40,310 bases of DNA from Pseudomonadota bacterium (GTDB lineage Bacteria; Pseudomonadota; Gammaproteobacteria; Burkholderiales; Thiobacillaceae), in assembly GCA_030690985.1 (NCBI GenBank), contig JAUYFG010000047.1, positions 1 to 40,310 on the forward strand, written 5' to 3'. Under the pieces are notes generated by a model. That model had not been told where the DNA came from. It made no database searches and saw nothing but the letters and a program-made list of their open reading frames with translations. Below are positions 1 through 8,940 of the stretch, piece by piece (positions within the stretch are counted from its first letter, which is position 1; the number at the start of each line of letters is the position of its first letter). Made by a program: the position numbers and the translations under genes.

Positions 1-72
1 CGCACGGATCAGGTCGTCTTTTTCGCCAACACTGAGTCGGTCAAGGTCGGGCAGGGCTTCCATGAACCGCAT
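1..72 (-). CDS. IS66-family transposase, N-terminal fragment (cut by window edge)
   Basis: Read on the minus strand from ATG at 72 or 63, the frame is open to the window edge and encodes MEALPDLDRLSVGEKDDLIR. This resembles the N-terminus of IS66-type transposases, which begin with a short LPDL...L...EKDALI segment before the leucine zipper. An in-frame TAG lies upstream at 94-96, so the start is in this stretch. Only about 24 residues are visible, so it is not possible to say whether the element is complete outside the window. The call rests on a short motif. Confidence 0.5.
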   Translation of the reverse strand, partial: MRFMEALPDLDRLSVGEKDDLIRA

Positions 73-179
73 TATCCACTTCAACAACCATTTCTAACAC
101 TCGGAATAAACAGGTTTTTTCTGCCTACCTGAGTAGTTACGGCTAACTTGCCTTTAACCCCCAGTTAGATTGACGAACT

Positions 180-207
180 GGATTCCCGCCTGCGCGGGAA
201 TGACGGT
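180..207. repeat. Short palindromic repeat of the ATTCCCGCCTGCGCGGGAAT type
   Basis: The sequence ATTCCCGC-CTGC-GCGGGAAT is a near-perfect hairpin followed by GACGG. This motif is a common dispersed intergenic repeat in proteobacterial genomes. It lies about 40 bp upstream of the GGDEF/EAL gene start and could affect its leader. No other copy was seen in this window. Confidence 0.6.
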
Positions 208-243
208 ATTTACCCACTGAGAATCACATAGAGCCGTAAACCC

Positions 244-3200
244 ATGCGCATCCTCCACGTCGAAGACAACCCGGTCGATGCCGATCTGACGCGGCGGCTG
301 CTGGCCCGCCTGGCGCCGGATATCGGCCTTGAGTCCGCGCCCAGCCTGGCGGCGGCGCGGGAATGCCTGCAAGACCCCAGCCGTTACGACCTGGCCCTGG
401 TGGATTTGAAACTGACCGATGGCTCCGGCCTGGAACTCCTGGCGGAAATACGGGAACGGCGGCTGCCGCTGGCGGTGGTCATGCTCACCGGTTCCGGCGA
501 CCAGGAAGCGGCCATCGCCGCCCTTCAGGCGGGGGCCGACGATTACCTCAGCAAGAGCCACGCTGCCCTGGAGCGCCTGCCCGCCACCCTGCGCGATGCC
601 TGGAAGCGCTTTCACGAAGCCAGTGCCCGCCGTTCGCATTCCCTGCGCGTGCTCTATGCCGAGCACAATGCCGCCGACGTCGATCTGACGCGACGCCACC
701 TGGCTCGCGCTGCCCCGCACATCCGCCTGACCGTGGTGCCCGATGCGGTTCAAGCCCTGGCCAGCCTGCCCCCCGATAAGCACACGCCGGCGGCCTATGA
801 CGTGGTGTTGCTGGATTACCGCCTGCCCGGCCTGGATGCCCTGGAAGCGGTCAAGACCCTGCTCATCGAACGGGGCCTGGATATTCCCATCGTGATCGTC
901 TCCGGCCAGGGCAGTGAGGACGTGGCGGCGCAGGCCATCCACCTCGGCGTTGACGATTACATCTCCAAGCACTCCGGCTACCTGCATGAACTGCCGGCGA
1001 TTCTGGAAAAGGTGCATCGCCAGACGGAATTGCTGCGCGAGCGGAGCACCTTGCGGGAAACTTCGCAGCGCCTGGACTATGTGCTCGCGGCCAGTCCGGT
1101 GATCCTCTACACCCTGCGTCTGGACGGCGACAAAGCGACCCCCACCTGGGTCAGCGGCAACATCACCCGGCTGCTCGGCTATTCGGTCGAACAGGCGTTG
1201 CAAGCAGGGTGGTGGCGCGCCCATCTGCATCCCGACGACCGCGCCGCCGCCCTGGCCAGCATGGCCACCCTGGCAGCCACCGGGCAGCTCGCGCACGAAT
1301 ACCGGTTTTTCGACGGCAATGCCCAGACCCGCTGGATACACGACGAATTGCATCTTTCTCACTCGACTGATGGACAGGCCGGCGAAGCAATCGGCGCCTG
1401 GCGCGACATCACCGAGGCCAAGCTGGCCGAACAGTTGCAACAGACCCGGATCGCCGTGCTCGACGGCCTGGTGGCCAACCAGCCGTTGCATGGAATCCTC
1501 AAGGAAATCGCCACCCGTCTGGAACAGATGCACCCGGAAATGCGGGTTTCCATCCTGATTCGAGAGCCGAGTAATGGGCGCCTCTACACCGGCGCGGCGC
1601 CCAGTCTGCCGGCCTTCTACAACGCCGCCGTGAACGGCCTGGAACCCGAGATCGGCCAGGGCTCCTGCGGCACTTCGGCGGCGCTGGGCGAGGCGGTGAT
1701 CGTGGCGGATATCCGCAGCCATCCCTACTGGGCGCTTTACGCCGATCTTGCCGATCGGGCCGGTTTGCGCGCGTGCTGGTCGATCCCGTTCAAGGACGAG
1801 GCCGGCCAGGTGCTGGGCACTTTCGGGATTTATTACGCGCAACCACGCATTCCGATTCAGGCCGAACTCGACCTGATCGGCGAATTCGCCCGCATTGCCG
1901 GGCTCGCGGTGGCGCGGGTGCGCGCTGACACCACCTTGCGCCAGGCGGCGGCGGTGTTCGAGAGCACCCGCGAGGGCGTGGTCATCACTGACCTGGCGCC
2001 GCACATCCTCACCGTCAACCGCGCTTATACCGAGATCACCGGCTACGAAGAGGCGGAAGTGCTGGGACGGAATCCCAGCCTGCTGAAGTCCGGGCGCCAG
2101 GATGCCGCCTTCTATCAGACGCTCTGGGCCAGCGTCCGGGAGGCCGGGTACTGGCAGGGCGAAATCTGGAACCGACGCAAGAACGGCGAGCTCTATCCCC
2201 AGTTGCTCACCATCAGCACGGTTTACGACGCCGAGGGCCTGCCCAGCCACTATGTCGGCGTCATGACCGACATCAGCCAGTTAAAGCAGTCCGAAGCGCG
2301 CCTGGAACATCTGGCCCACTACGACCCGCTCACCGACCTGCCCAATCGCCTGCTGATCCAGTCCCGCCTGGAACATGCGCTGGAACGTGCCGAGCGGCAG
2401 CGGCAGCAGGTTGCCGTGCTGTTCCTCGACCTCGACCGCTTCAAGGACGTCAACGACAGCCTCGGCCACCCGGTCGGCGACGAACTCCTGGAGGCCCTGG
2501 CGCGGCGCCTGGGCGAGCGCTTGCGGGAAGGCGACACCCTGGGCCGCCTGGGCGGTGACGAGTTCCTGGTGGTGCTGGAAAATCTGGAGCACCCGGAAGA
2601 TGCGGCGGCGGTCGCCCAGACCCTGATCCAGTTGCTGGAGCGGCCTTTCACCCTGCCCAGTGGCCATGAGGTCTATGTCGGCGCCAGCATCGGCATCAGC
2701 CTCTATCCGAACGATGGCGCCAGCGTGACCGAGCTGATCAAGTATGCCGACGTGGCCATGTACCAGGCCAAGGAACAGGGCCGCAATACCGCCCGCTTCT
2801 ACACCCCCGCCCTGACCGTGGCGGCCAACGAGCGCCTGGACATGGAAGCCCGCCTGCGCCGGGCTCTGGCCAAGGGCGAATTCGTGCTGCATTACCAGCC
2901 GCAGTTGGCTACCCAAAGCGGCGCCCTGATCGGCTGCGAAGCCCTGGTGCGCTGGAACTCGCCCGAGGAGGGCATGATTTCCCCCGCCCGTTTCATCCCC
3001 CTGGCGGAGGAAACCGGCCTCATCGTGCCCCTGGGGGAATGGGTGCTGCGCACCGCCTGCACCCAGGCCAAGGCCTGGCTGGATGCCGGAATGCCGCCCT
3101 TGCTCATGTCGGTCAACCTGTCCGGTCGCCAGTTGCAGCAGCGCGATGTGGTGCAGCGCGTGGCCGCCATCCTCGAAGAAACCGGCCTGCCCGCCGATCG

Positions 3201-3594
3201 CCTGAAACTGGAACTGACCGAAAGCATGATCATGGGGCGCGGTGAACAGGCGGTGGCATTGCTGCATGCGCTCAAAGCGCTGGGTTTGTACCTGTCGATC
3301 GACGACTTCGGCACCGGCTACTCCTCGCTCGCCTACCTCAAGCGCTTCCCCATCGACGAACTCAAGATCGACCAGGGCTTCGTGCGCGACATCCCGCACG
3401 ATCTCAACGACACCGAGATTGCCGCCGCCATCATCGCCCTGGCCCGCAACCTGAATCTGAAAGTCATGGCGGAAGGCGTGGAAACCCGCGAGCAACTGGA
3501 TTTCCTCACGCGCCAGGGCTGCCACGCCTATCAGGGCTATCTGTTCAGCCGCCCCGTGCCCGCCGACGAGTTCGCGCGCCTGTCGAGATCGTAG
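244..3594 (+). CDS. Multidomain c-di-GMP signalling protein (REC-REC-PAS-GAF-PAS-GGDEF-EAL)
   Basis: This 1116-residue cytoplasmic protein has two response-regulator receiver domains (about 1-115 and 130-255), a PAS/PAC domain (270-395), a GAF domain (410-560), a second PAS domain (565-685), a diguanylate cyclase domain (690-855) and an EAL phosphodiesterase domain (865-1110). GGDEF is intact at about 769-773 and EAL is intact at 899-901, so both active sites could work. REC1 has the acidic pair E7/D8, phospho-acceptor D54 and a conserved Lys near 105. REC2 has D191 but only one acidic residue in the N-terminal pocket (AEHN), so it may be less active. There is no transmembrane segment. No strong Shine-Dalgarno (SD) sequence precedes the ATG. 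The TAG stop lies inside the palindromic repeat that follows. The gene stands alone and its phosphodonor kinase is not visible. Confidence 0.93.
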   Translation: MRILHVEDNPVDADLTRRLLARLAPDIGLESAPSLAAARECLQDPSRYDLALVDLKLTDGSGLELLAEIRERRLPLAVVMLTGSGDQEAAIAALQAGADDYLSKSHAALERLPATLRDAWKRFHEASARRSHSLRVLYAEHNAADVDLTRRHLARAAPHIRLTVVPDAVQALASLPPDKHTPAAYDVVLLDYRLPGLDALEAVKTLLIERGLDIPIVIVSGQGSEDVAAQAIHLGVDDYISKHSGYLHELPAILEKVHRQTELLRERSTLRETSQRLDYVLAASPVILYTLRLDGDKATPTWVSGNITRLLGYSVEQALQAGWWRAHLHPDDRAAALASMATLAATGQLAHEYRFFDGNAQTRWIHDELHLSHSTDGQAGEAIGAWRDITEAKLAEQLQQTRIAVLDGLVANQPLHGILKEIATRLEQMHPEMRVSILIREPSNGRLYTGAAPSLPAFYNAAVNGLEPEIGQGSCGTSAALGEAVIVADIRSHPYWALYADLADRAGLRACWSIPFKDEAGQVLGTFGIYYAQPRIPIQAELDLIGEFARIAGLAVARVRADTTLRQAAAVFESTREGVVITDLAPHILTVNRAYTEITGYEEAEVLGRNPSLLKSGRQDAAFYQTLWASVREAGYWQGEIWNRRKNGELYPQLLTISTVYDAEGLPSHYVGVMTDISQLKQSEARLEHLAHYDPLTDLPNRLLIQSRLEHALERAERQRQQVAVLFLDLDRFKDVNDSLGHPVGDELLEALARRLGERLREGDTLGRLGGDEFLVVLENLEHPEDAAAVAQTLIQLLERPFTLPSGHEVYVGASIGISLYPNDGASVTELIKYADVAMYQAKEQGRNTARFYTPALTVAANERLDMEARLRRALAKGEFVLHYQPQLATQSGALIGCEALVRWNSPEEGMISPARFIPLAEETGLIVPLGEWVLRTACTQAKAWLDAGMPPLLMSVNLSGRQLQQRDVVQRVAAILEETGLPADRLKLELTESMIMGRGEQAVALLHALKALGLYLSIDDFGTGYSSLAYLKRFPIDELKIDQGFVRDIPHDLNDTEIAAAIIALARNLNLKVMAEGVETREQLDFLTRQGCHAYQGYLFSRPVPADEFARLSRS

Positions 3595-3664
3595 GTTGGG
3601 CAAAGCGTAGCGTGCCCAACGATCAAGCGTGGATGTTGGGCACGCTACGCTTTGCCCAACCTAC
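3591..3664. repeat. Palindromic repeat, family A (copy 1)
   Basis: Two perfect 30-nt arms (GTAGGTTGGGCAAAGCGTAG... and its complement ending CCCAACCTAC) flank a 14-nt loop. The first TAG is the stop codon of the preceding GGDEF/EAL gene. Related copies lie at 6474, 25678, 26915 and 39973. The RNA would fold into a very stable hairpin and could act as a terminator or stabilise the 3' end. Confidence 0.95.
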
Positions 3665-3669
3665 ACCGC

Positions 3670-3699
3670 CACAGCGCAGCTCATGTTGCAACCGCACAA
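3670..3699. promoter_or_regulatory. Possible degenerate PhaR-type operator upstream of phaA
   Basis: The segment contains ATGTTGCA and CGCACAA in the same order and similar spacing as the reverse complement of the perfect operator candidate upstream of the phasin gene (6633-6663). The other half is degenerate. It lies about 80 bp upstream of the phaA start. The idea that PhaR also controls phaA is inference. Confidence 0.35.
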
Positions 3700-3778
3700 T
3701 TAGCCGGATAGGGCTTTTTTATCCACGTTAGAATCCACGGCGGGGGAGGAAGCGTTCCTTTTCTTCAGGAGACTTCCA

Positions 3779-4963
3779 ATGTTCAACGATGTGGTCATAG
3801 TGGCTGCGGGACGTACCGCTGTAGGTGCATTCGGCGGTGCGCTGGCGGGGATTCCGGCCAGTGAATTGGGTGCGCGGGTCATCAAGGCCTTGCTCGCCCG
3901 CGCCAATCTGCAAGCCGGGCAGATCGACGAGGTGATTCTGGGCCAGGTGCTGCAAGCCGGCGTCGGCCAGAATCCGGCGCGGCAGGCGGCGCTGGCGGGC
4001 GGTTTGCCGGATAGCGTCTCCGCGCTGACCATCAACAAGGTCTGCGGCAGCGGCCTGAAAGCGGTGCACCTGGCGGCTCAGGCGGTGCACTGCGGCGATT
4101 CCGGCATCGTCATCGCCGGCGGCCAGGAAAACATGAGCCTTTCCCCGCATGTCCTGCCCAGGTCGCGTGACGGCCGCCGCATGGGCAACTGGGAACTGGT
4201 CGATACCCTGATACAGGACGGCCTCTGGTGCGCCTTCAACAACTGCCACATGGGCATCACCGCCGAGAACATCGCCGATCAGTACGGGTTCACCCGTGCC
4301 GACCAGGATCTGTTCGCCGCGACATCACAGCAACGCACCGAAGCGGCGCAGCAGAACGGGCATTTCGACGCCGAGATCATTCCGGTCGAGATTCCGCAGC
4401 GCAAGGGCGACCCCGTCGTTTTCGCGCGGGATGAGTTTCCCCGCGCCGGCGCGACCGCCGAGGGCCTGGGCAAGCTGAAACCCGCCTTCAAGAAAGACGG
4501 TACGGTGACTGCCGGCAATGCTTCCGGCATCAACGACGGCGCCGCCGGCGTGGTGGTGATGTCCGGCGCGATGGCCAGGCAGTTGGGTTTGACGCCGCTG
4601 GCGCGCGTGGTCAGCTTCGGCAGTGCCGGAGTGGACCCGGCGATCATGGGCACCGGCCCGATTCCCGCCGTGCGCAAATGTCTCGACCGCGCCGGCTGGT
4701 CAGCCAAGGATCTGGACATGATCGAGGCCAACGAGGCGTTTGCCGCGCAGGCCATGTCGGTGAACAAGGAACTCGGCTTCGACCCGGTCAAGGTCAACGT
4801 CAGCGGCGGCGCGATTGCCATCGGCCATCCGATCGGCGCTTCCGGTGCGCGCATTCTGGTGACGCTGCTGTATGGCATGCAGCGTAGCGGTGCGAAAAAA
4901 GGTCTCGCCACCCTGTGTATCGGTGGCGGTCAGGGCGTGGCCCTGGCGGTTGAACGGATTTGA
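3779..4963 (+). CDS. phaA: Acetyl-CoA acetyltransferase (beta-ketothiolase)
   Basis: This 394-residue thiolase condenses two acetyl-CoA to acetoacetyl-CoA, the first step of polyhydroxybutyrate synthesis. All thiolase landmarks are present: the acyl-accepting Cys89 in NKVCGSGLKAVH, the NEAFAAQ motif, His350 in IAIGHPIGASGAR and Cys380 in CIGGGQGVA. Length matches the family (about 390). The ATG is preceded by AGGAG at good spacing. It is followed by phaB in the same direction, with a palindromic repeat filling the gap. Neighbours phaB, phaR and a phasin support the PHA role over fatty-acid degradation. No phaC synthase gene is in the window. Confidence 0.95.
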   Translation: MFNDVVIVAAGRTAVGAFGGALAGIPASELGARVIKALLARANLQAGQIDEVILGQVLQAGVGQNPARQAALAGGLPDSVSALTINKVCGSGLKAVHLAAQAVHCGDSGIVIAGGQENMSLSPHVLPRSRDGRRMGNWELVDTLIQDGLWCAFNNCHMGITAENIADQYGFTRADQDLFAATSQQRTEAAQQNGHFDAEIIPVEIPQRKGDPVVFARDEFPRAGATAEGLGKLKPAFKKDGTVTAGNASGINDGAAGVVVMSGAMARQLGLTPLARVVSFGSAGVDPAIMGTGPIPAVRKCLDRAGWSAKDLDMIEANEAFAAQAMSVNKELGFDPVKVNVSGGAIAIGHPIGASGARILVTLLYGMQRSGAKKGLATLCIGGGQGVALAVERI

Positions 4964-5002
4964 CCCAATTACCCATTAGCCGAGACGCCGAGGGCGACCC
5001 AT

Positions 5003-5106
5003 GTGTAGCGCAGCAGCCTGCCTCGTGGGGCATGTGTAGCGCAGGCGTCCCGCCTGCCTCGTGGGGCTGATTAGATGAACGGTGCAGGCGGGACGCCTGC
5101 GCTACA
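5003..5106. repeat. Palindromic repeat, family D (GTAGCGCAGGCGTCCCGCCTGC)
   Basis: The core palindrome runs from GTAGCGCAGGCGTCCCGCCTGC at 5036 to GCAGGCGGGACGCCTGCGCTAC ending at 5105. A partial extra left arm (TGTAGCGCAGCAGCCTGCCTCGTGGGGC) precedes it from about 5003, so the left half looks duplicated. It fills most of the phaA-phaB gap. Confidence 0.85.
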
Positions 5107-5149
5107 TGTACGCCTCGCTAACGGACAATGTGATTAAAAGGAAAAGAAC

Positions 5150-5896
5150 ATGAACGGATTGAATGGAAAAACAGCCCTCGTCACCGGCGGCACCGGCGGC
5201 ATCGGTAGCGCCATCTGCGTGAAACTGGCCCAGGCCGGCTGCAGGGTGGTTTCCACCTATATGGACGAAGCCCAGGCCAATGAGTGGCAAGCGAAGATGG
5301 CCGCCGCCGGCTACGACATGGCGCTGGTCAAGTGCGATGTATCCAACTTCGACGATTGCAAAGCGATGGGCGAGCAGCTCAATAGCGATTTCGGTGGCGT
5401 CGATGTGCTGGTCAACAACGCCGGCATCACCAAGGACGGCACCTTCCGCAAGATGGGGCCCGATCAGTGGAATGCCGTGCTCGATGTGAACCTGGTTTCG
5501 GTGTTCAACGTCACCAGGCAGTTCATCGACGGCATGCTGGGCAAGAACTGGGGCCGCGTGATCAATATTTCCTCGATCAACGGCCAGAAAGGCCAGTTCG
5601 GCCAGACCAACTACGCCGCCGCCAAAGCCGGGATGCATGGTTTCACCATGTCCCTGGCGCAGGAAACGGCGAAGAAGGGCATCACCGTCAACTCCATTTC
5701 CCCCGGCTACATCGGCACGGAAATGGTGATGGCGATTCCCGAAGAGGTGCGCAACGGAATCGTTGCGCAAATACCCGTGGGCCGTCTCGGCAAACCGGAG
5801 GAGATCGCCGCCCTGGTGGCCTTCCTGGCCAGCGAGGATGGCGCTTTCATCACCGGTGCCAACATTGCGGCCAATGGCGGCCAGCACATGTGTTGA
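5150..5896 (+). CDS. phaB: Acetoacetyl-CoA reductase (short-chain dehydrogenase)
   Basis: This 248-residue SDR reduces acetoacetyl-CoA to (R)-3-hydroxybutyryl-CoA with NADPH, feeding PHA synthase. The Rossmann motif TGGTGGIG lies near residues 12-19, followed by NNAG, the catalytic serine region NISSING (about 141-142) and the YAAAK motif (Tyr155, Lys159). Length and the C-terminal GANIAANGGQHMC ending are typical of PhaB. The SD sequence is purine-rich (AAAGGAAAAG). The downstream phaR gene begins 62 bp after the stop, so phaA, phaB and phaR may share a transcript despite the repeat between phaA and phaB. Confidence 0.95.
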   Translation: MNGLNGKTALVTGGTGGIGSAICVKLAQAGCRVVSTYMDEAQANEWQAKMAAAGYDMALVKCDVSNFDDCKAMGEQLNSDFGGVDVLVNNAGITKDGTFRKMGPDQWNAVLDVNLVSVFNVTRQFIDGMLGKNWGRVINISSINGQKGQFGQTNYAAAKAGMHGFTMSLAQETAKKGITVNSISPGYIGTEMVMAIPEEVRNGIVAQIPVGRLGKPEEIAALVAFLASEDGAFITGANIAANGGQHMC

Positions 5897-5958
5897 TGCT
5901 TTGAATGACGCCGACGGCCGGTGCCGTTGGTGTGTGTTGTTTCTGGGGGGGAGCCCAA

Positions 5959-6426
5959 ATGACCACCGAACGCCTGATCAAGAAGTATCCCAATCGGCGC
6001 CTCTACGACACCGAGGAAAGTCGCTACATCACCCTGGCCGAGGTGAAGGATCTGGTCATGCATACGGTGCCCTTCCGCGTGGTCGACTCGCAAAGCGAGA
6101 CCGACATCACCCGCGCGATCCTGCTGCAAATCATCATGGAACAGGAGTCCAGCGGTAACCCCCTGTTCACCGCCACCATGCTGGAGCGGTTCATTCGCTT
6201 CTATGGCGACAGCACCCAAGCCGCGTTTACCGCCTTTCTCGAACAAAGCCTTGATCTGTTCATCAAGCAGCAACGTATGTTTGCCGAACAGATGCAGGGG
6301 GGCTGGAGCGGGAATCCGATGGATTTCTGGATGAAACTCGGACAGCAGAACATGGGCTTCTGGAAAGATATGGAAGAGGCCCACCGCAGTTCAGTGCAGC
6401 CCGGCGGCGACAAGCCCAAAACCTGA
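5959..6426 (+). CDS. phaR: PHA synthesis repressor
   Basis: This 155-residue protein begins MTTERLIKKYPNRRLYDTEE, the signature of the PHB/PHA accumulation regulator DNA-binding domain (residues about 5-65), followed by a helical accumulation-regulator domain. PhaR-family proteins bind both PHA granules and phasin promoters, releasing DNA when granules form. The start at 5959 is chosen over an in-frame upstream ATG at 5905 because the family begins here and a strong G-rich SD (GGGGGGGAG) precedes it. A perfect inverted-repeat operator candidate lies downstream at the phasin promoter. Confidence 0.92.
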   Translation: MTTERLIKKYPNRRLYDTEESRYITLAEVKDLVMHTVPFRVVDSQSETDITRAILLQIIMEQESSGNPLFTATMLERFIRFYGDSTQAAFTAFLEQSLDLFIKQQRMFAEQMQGGWSGNPMDFWMKLGQQNMGFWKDMEEAHRSSVQPGGDKPKT

Positions 6427-6473
6427 AACGGTAGTCAAGCGCCACTGGATGCCGGCAAGCCGCCTCAATAGTC

Positions 6474-6546
6474 GTAGGTTGGGCAAAGCGAAGCGTGCCC
6501 AACATGGCGACGGGTTGTTGGGCACGCTTCGCTTTGCCCAACCTAC
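6474..6546. repeat. Palindromic repeat, family A (copy 2)
   Basis: Perfect 30-nt arms flank a 13-nt loop. It lies between phaR and the phasin gene and may end phaR transcription, leaving the phasin under its own promoter. Confidence 0.95.
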
Positions 6547-6607
6547 GTCTCATTCCATGCTTCAGCGAGGCCGCTTGCCAAACCAGGTTCTTTTTTCCCG
6601 AGGAGTG

Positions 6608-6636
6608 TTGACAGCCGAAAGGCGCCTGGGTATTGT
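6608..6636 (+). promoter_or_regulatory. Sigma-70 promoter of the phasin gene
   Basis: A consensus -35 box TTGACA (6608-6613) is separated by exactly 17 nt from TATTGT (6631-6636). Transcription would begin within the inverted repeat 6633-6663, about 60 nt upstream of the phasin ATG. Confidence 0.75.
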
Positions 6637-6663
6637 GCGCTGCAACATTGGTGCAGCGCACAA
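6633..6663. promoter_or_regulatory. Candidate PhaR operator overlapping the phasin -10 region
   Basis: Two perfect 12-nt arms, TTGTGCGCTGCA and TGCAGCGCACAA, surround a 7-nt spacer and overlap the -10 box and start site. PhaR repressors are known to bind paired repeats at phasin promoters in Ralstonia and Paracoccus. The position is ideal for blocking RNA polymerase. That PhaR is the binder is inference from position, symmetry and the neighbouring phaR gene. Confidence 0.65.
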
Positions 6664-6705
6664 ATGGCAAGTTACCCGGTTTACTCAACTTTCAGGAGCA
6701 TCACC

Positions 6706-7077
6706 ATGCAAGTCATCGAAATCATCGAAAAAAGCAACGAAACCGTTCTGGAAGCCGTTCGCAAGATCACTGAACTGAACCTGCGCACTTTCGACAAGCT
6801 GTTCCAGCAACAATCCGAAATGGCCGCGTTCTACATGGACGCCAGCGCCCGCGGCATGGAACTCATGACCAAGGCCAAGGGTTACCAGTATCTGATGGCC
6901 GGCCAGACCACCCTCGCTCGCGAACTCGGCGAGCGCAACATGGCTGCCGTGCGTACCGGCATGACCGATGTCTATGCCACCAGCAGCGAATACAGCAACC
7001 TGATTCAGGAAGGCATCAAGCTGGCCCAGGAACAAGTGACCCAGGTTTCCGGCGCGGCCATGAAAGCCGCCGCCTAA
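6706..7077 (+). CDS. phaP: Phasin family protein (PHA granule-associated)
   Basis: This 123-residue, almost entirely helical protein without signal peptide matches the phasin_2 type (MQVIEIIEKSNETVLEAVRK... ending in an Ala-rich tail). Phasins coat PHA granules, controlling their size and number. The start at 6706 has the SD CAGGAG at good spacing; an in-frame ATG at 6664 lies just after the operator and lacks support. It has its own strong promoter and a downstream terminator. Proximity to phaABR supports the call. Confidence 0.88.
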   Translation: MQVIEIIEKSNETVLEAVRKITELNLRTFDKLFQQQSEMAAFYMDASARGMELMTKAKGYQYLMAGQTTLARELGERNMAAVRTGMTDVYATSSEYSNLIQEGIKLAQEQVTQVSGAAMKAAA

Positions 7078-7078
7078 G

Positions 7079-7141
7079 TAAAAAAGCGCGTCCTGCTCCT
7101 CCTGCGTCCGTGCGGCCTTTGGCCAATCGGGCGCTTTTTTA
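7079..7141 (+). terminator. Terminator after the phasin gene
   Basis: The arms TAAAAAAGCGC (7079-7089) and GCGCTTTTTTA (7131-7141) are perfect complements and the right arm contains a T6 run. The loop is long, about 41 nt. It starts right after the phasin stop codon. Confidence 0.6.
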
Positions 7142-7142
7142 T

Positions 7143-7293
7143 GGCTCTGTTCGCGTCTTCCGTTGAATCTGGGTTCATTCGAGGGTGTTCCCGTAGGAGC
7201 GGGCTGGCCCGCTATAGGGCGGCGGCTAACGCGGGCACGCCCGCTCCTACGTTCGGGATCGTTCCAACGGAAGACGCGAACAGAGCCTTTTTT
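7143..7293 (+). terminator. Long-stem terminator-like palindrome carrying a family B repeat in its loop
   Basis: Perfect 23-nt arms (left 7143-7165, right 7265-7287) are followed by TTTTTT at 7288-7293. The roughly 100-nt loop contains the family B palindrome at 7193-7250. The structure looks like an intrinsic terminator into which a repeat was inserted. Confidence 0.65.
7193..7250. repeat. Palindromic repeat, family B (copy 1)
   Basis: The arms GTAGGAGCGGGCTGGCCCGC and GCGGGCACGCCCGCTCCTAC match at 18 of 20 positions. The element resembles REP-like sequences beginning GTAGGAGCGG that are abundant in pseudomonads. It sits in the loop of a longer palindrome. Confidence 0.85.
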
Positions 7294-7458
7294 ATTGGCG
7301 GCTGCATCCACGCGGAAGGGTGGACTGGTCGATGCCGCCATCCAGTTTCCCCCCCGCCTTTATGCGTGACTCTTGGCCGCAATGATGACAAGCTGCCCCG
7401 CTGAGGCGCAGCTCGAAGCCTTGCGTTATCCAAGGACCATCACCTTATCGAGGCCGCC

Positions 7459-8936
<1,478 letters not shown>

Positions 8937-8940
<4 letters not shown>

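Noticed and set aside
154-2250. Long open frame (698 codons) on the minus strand
   Set aside because: It is antisense to the GGDEF/EAL gene, whose domains are clear. High GC creates long antisense frames, and the translation shows no recognisable motif.
3779-7077. Complete PHA biosynthesis operon
   Set aside because: phaA, phaB, phaR and a phasin are present, but no phaC synthase is encoded in the window.
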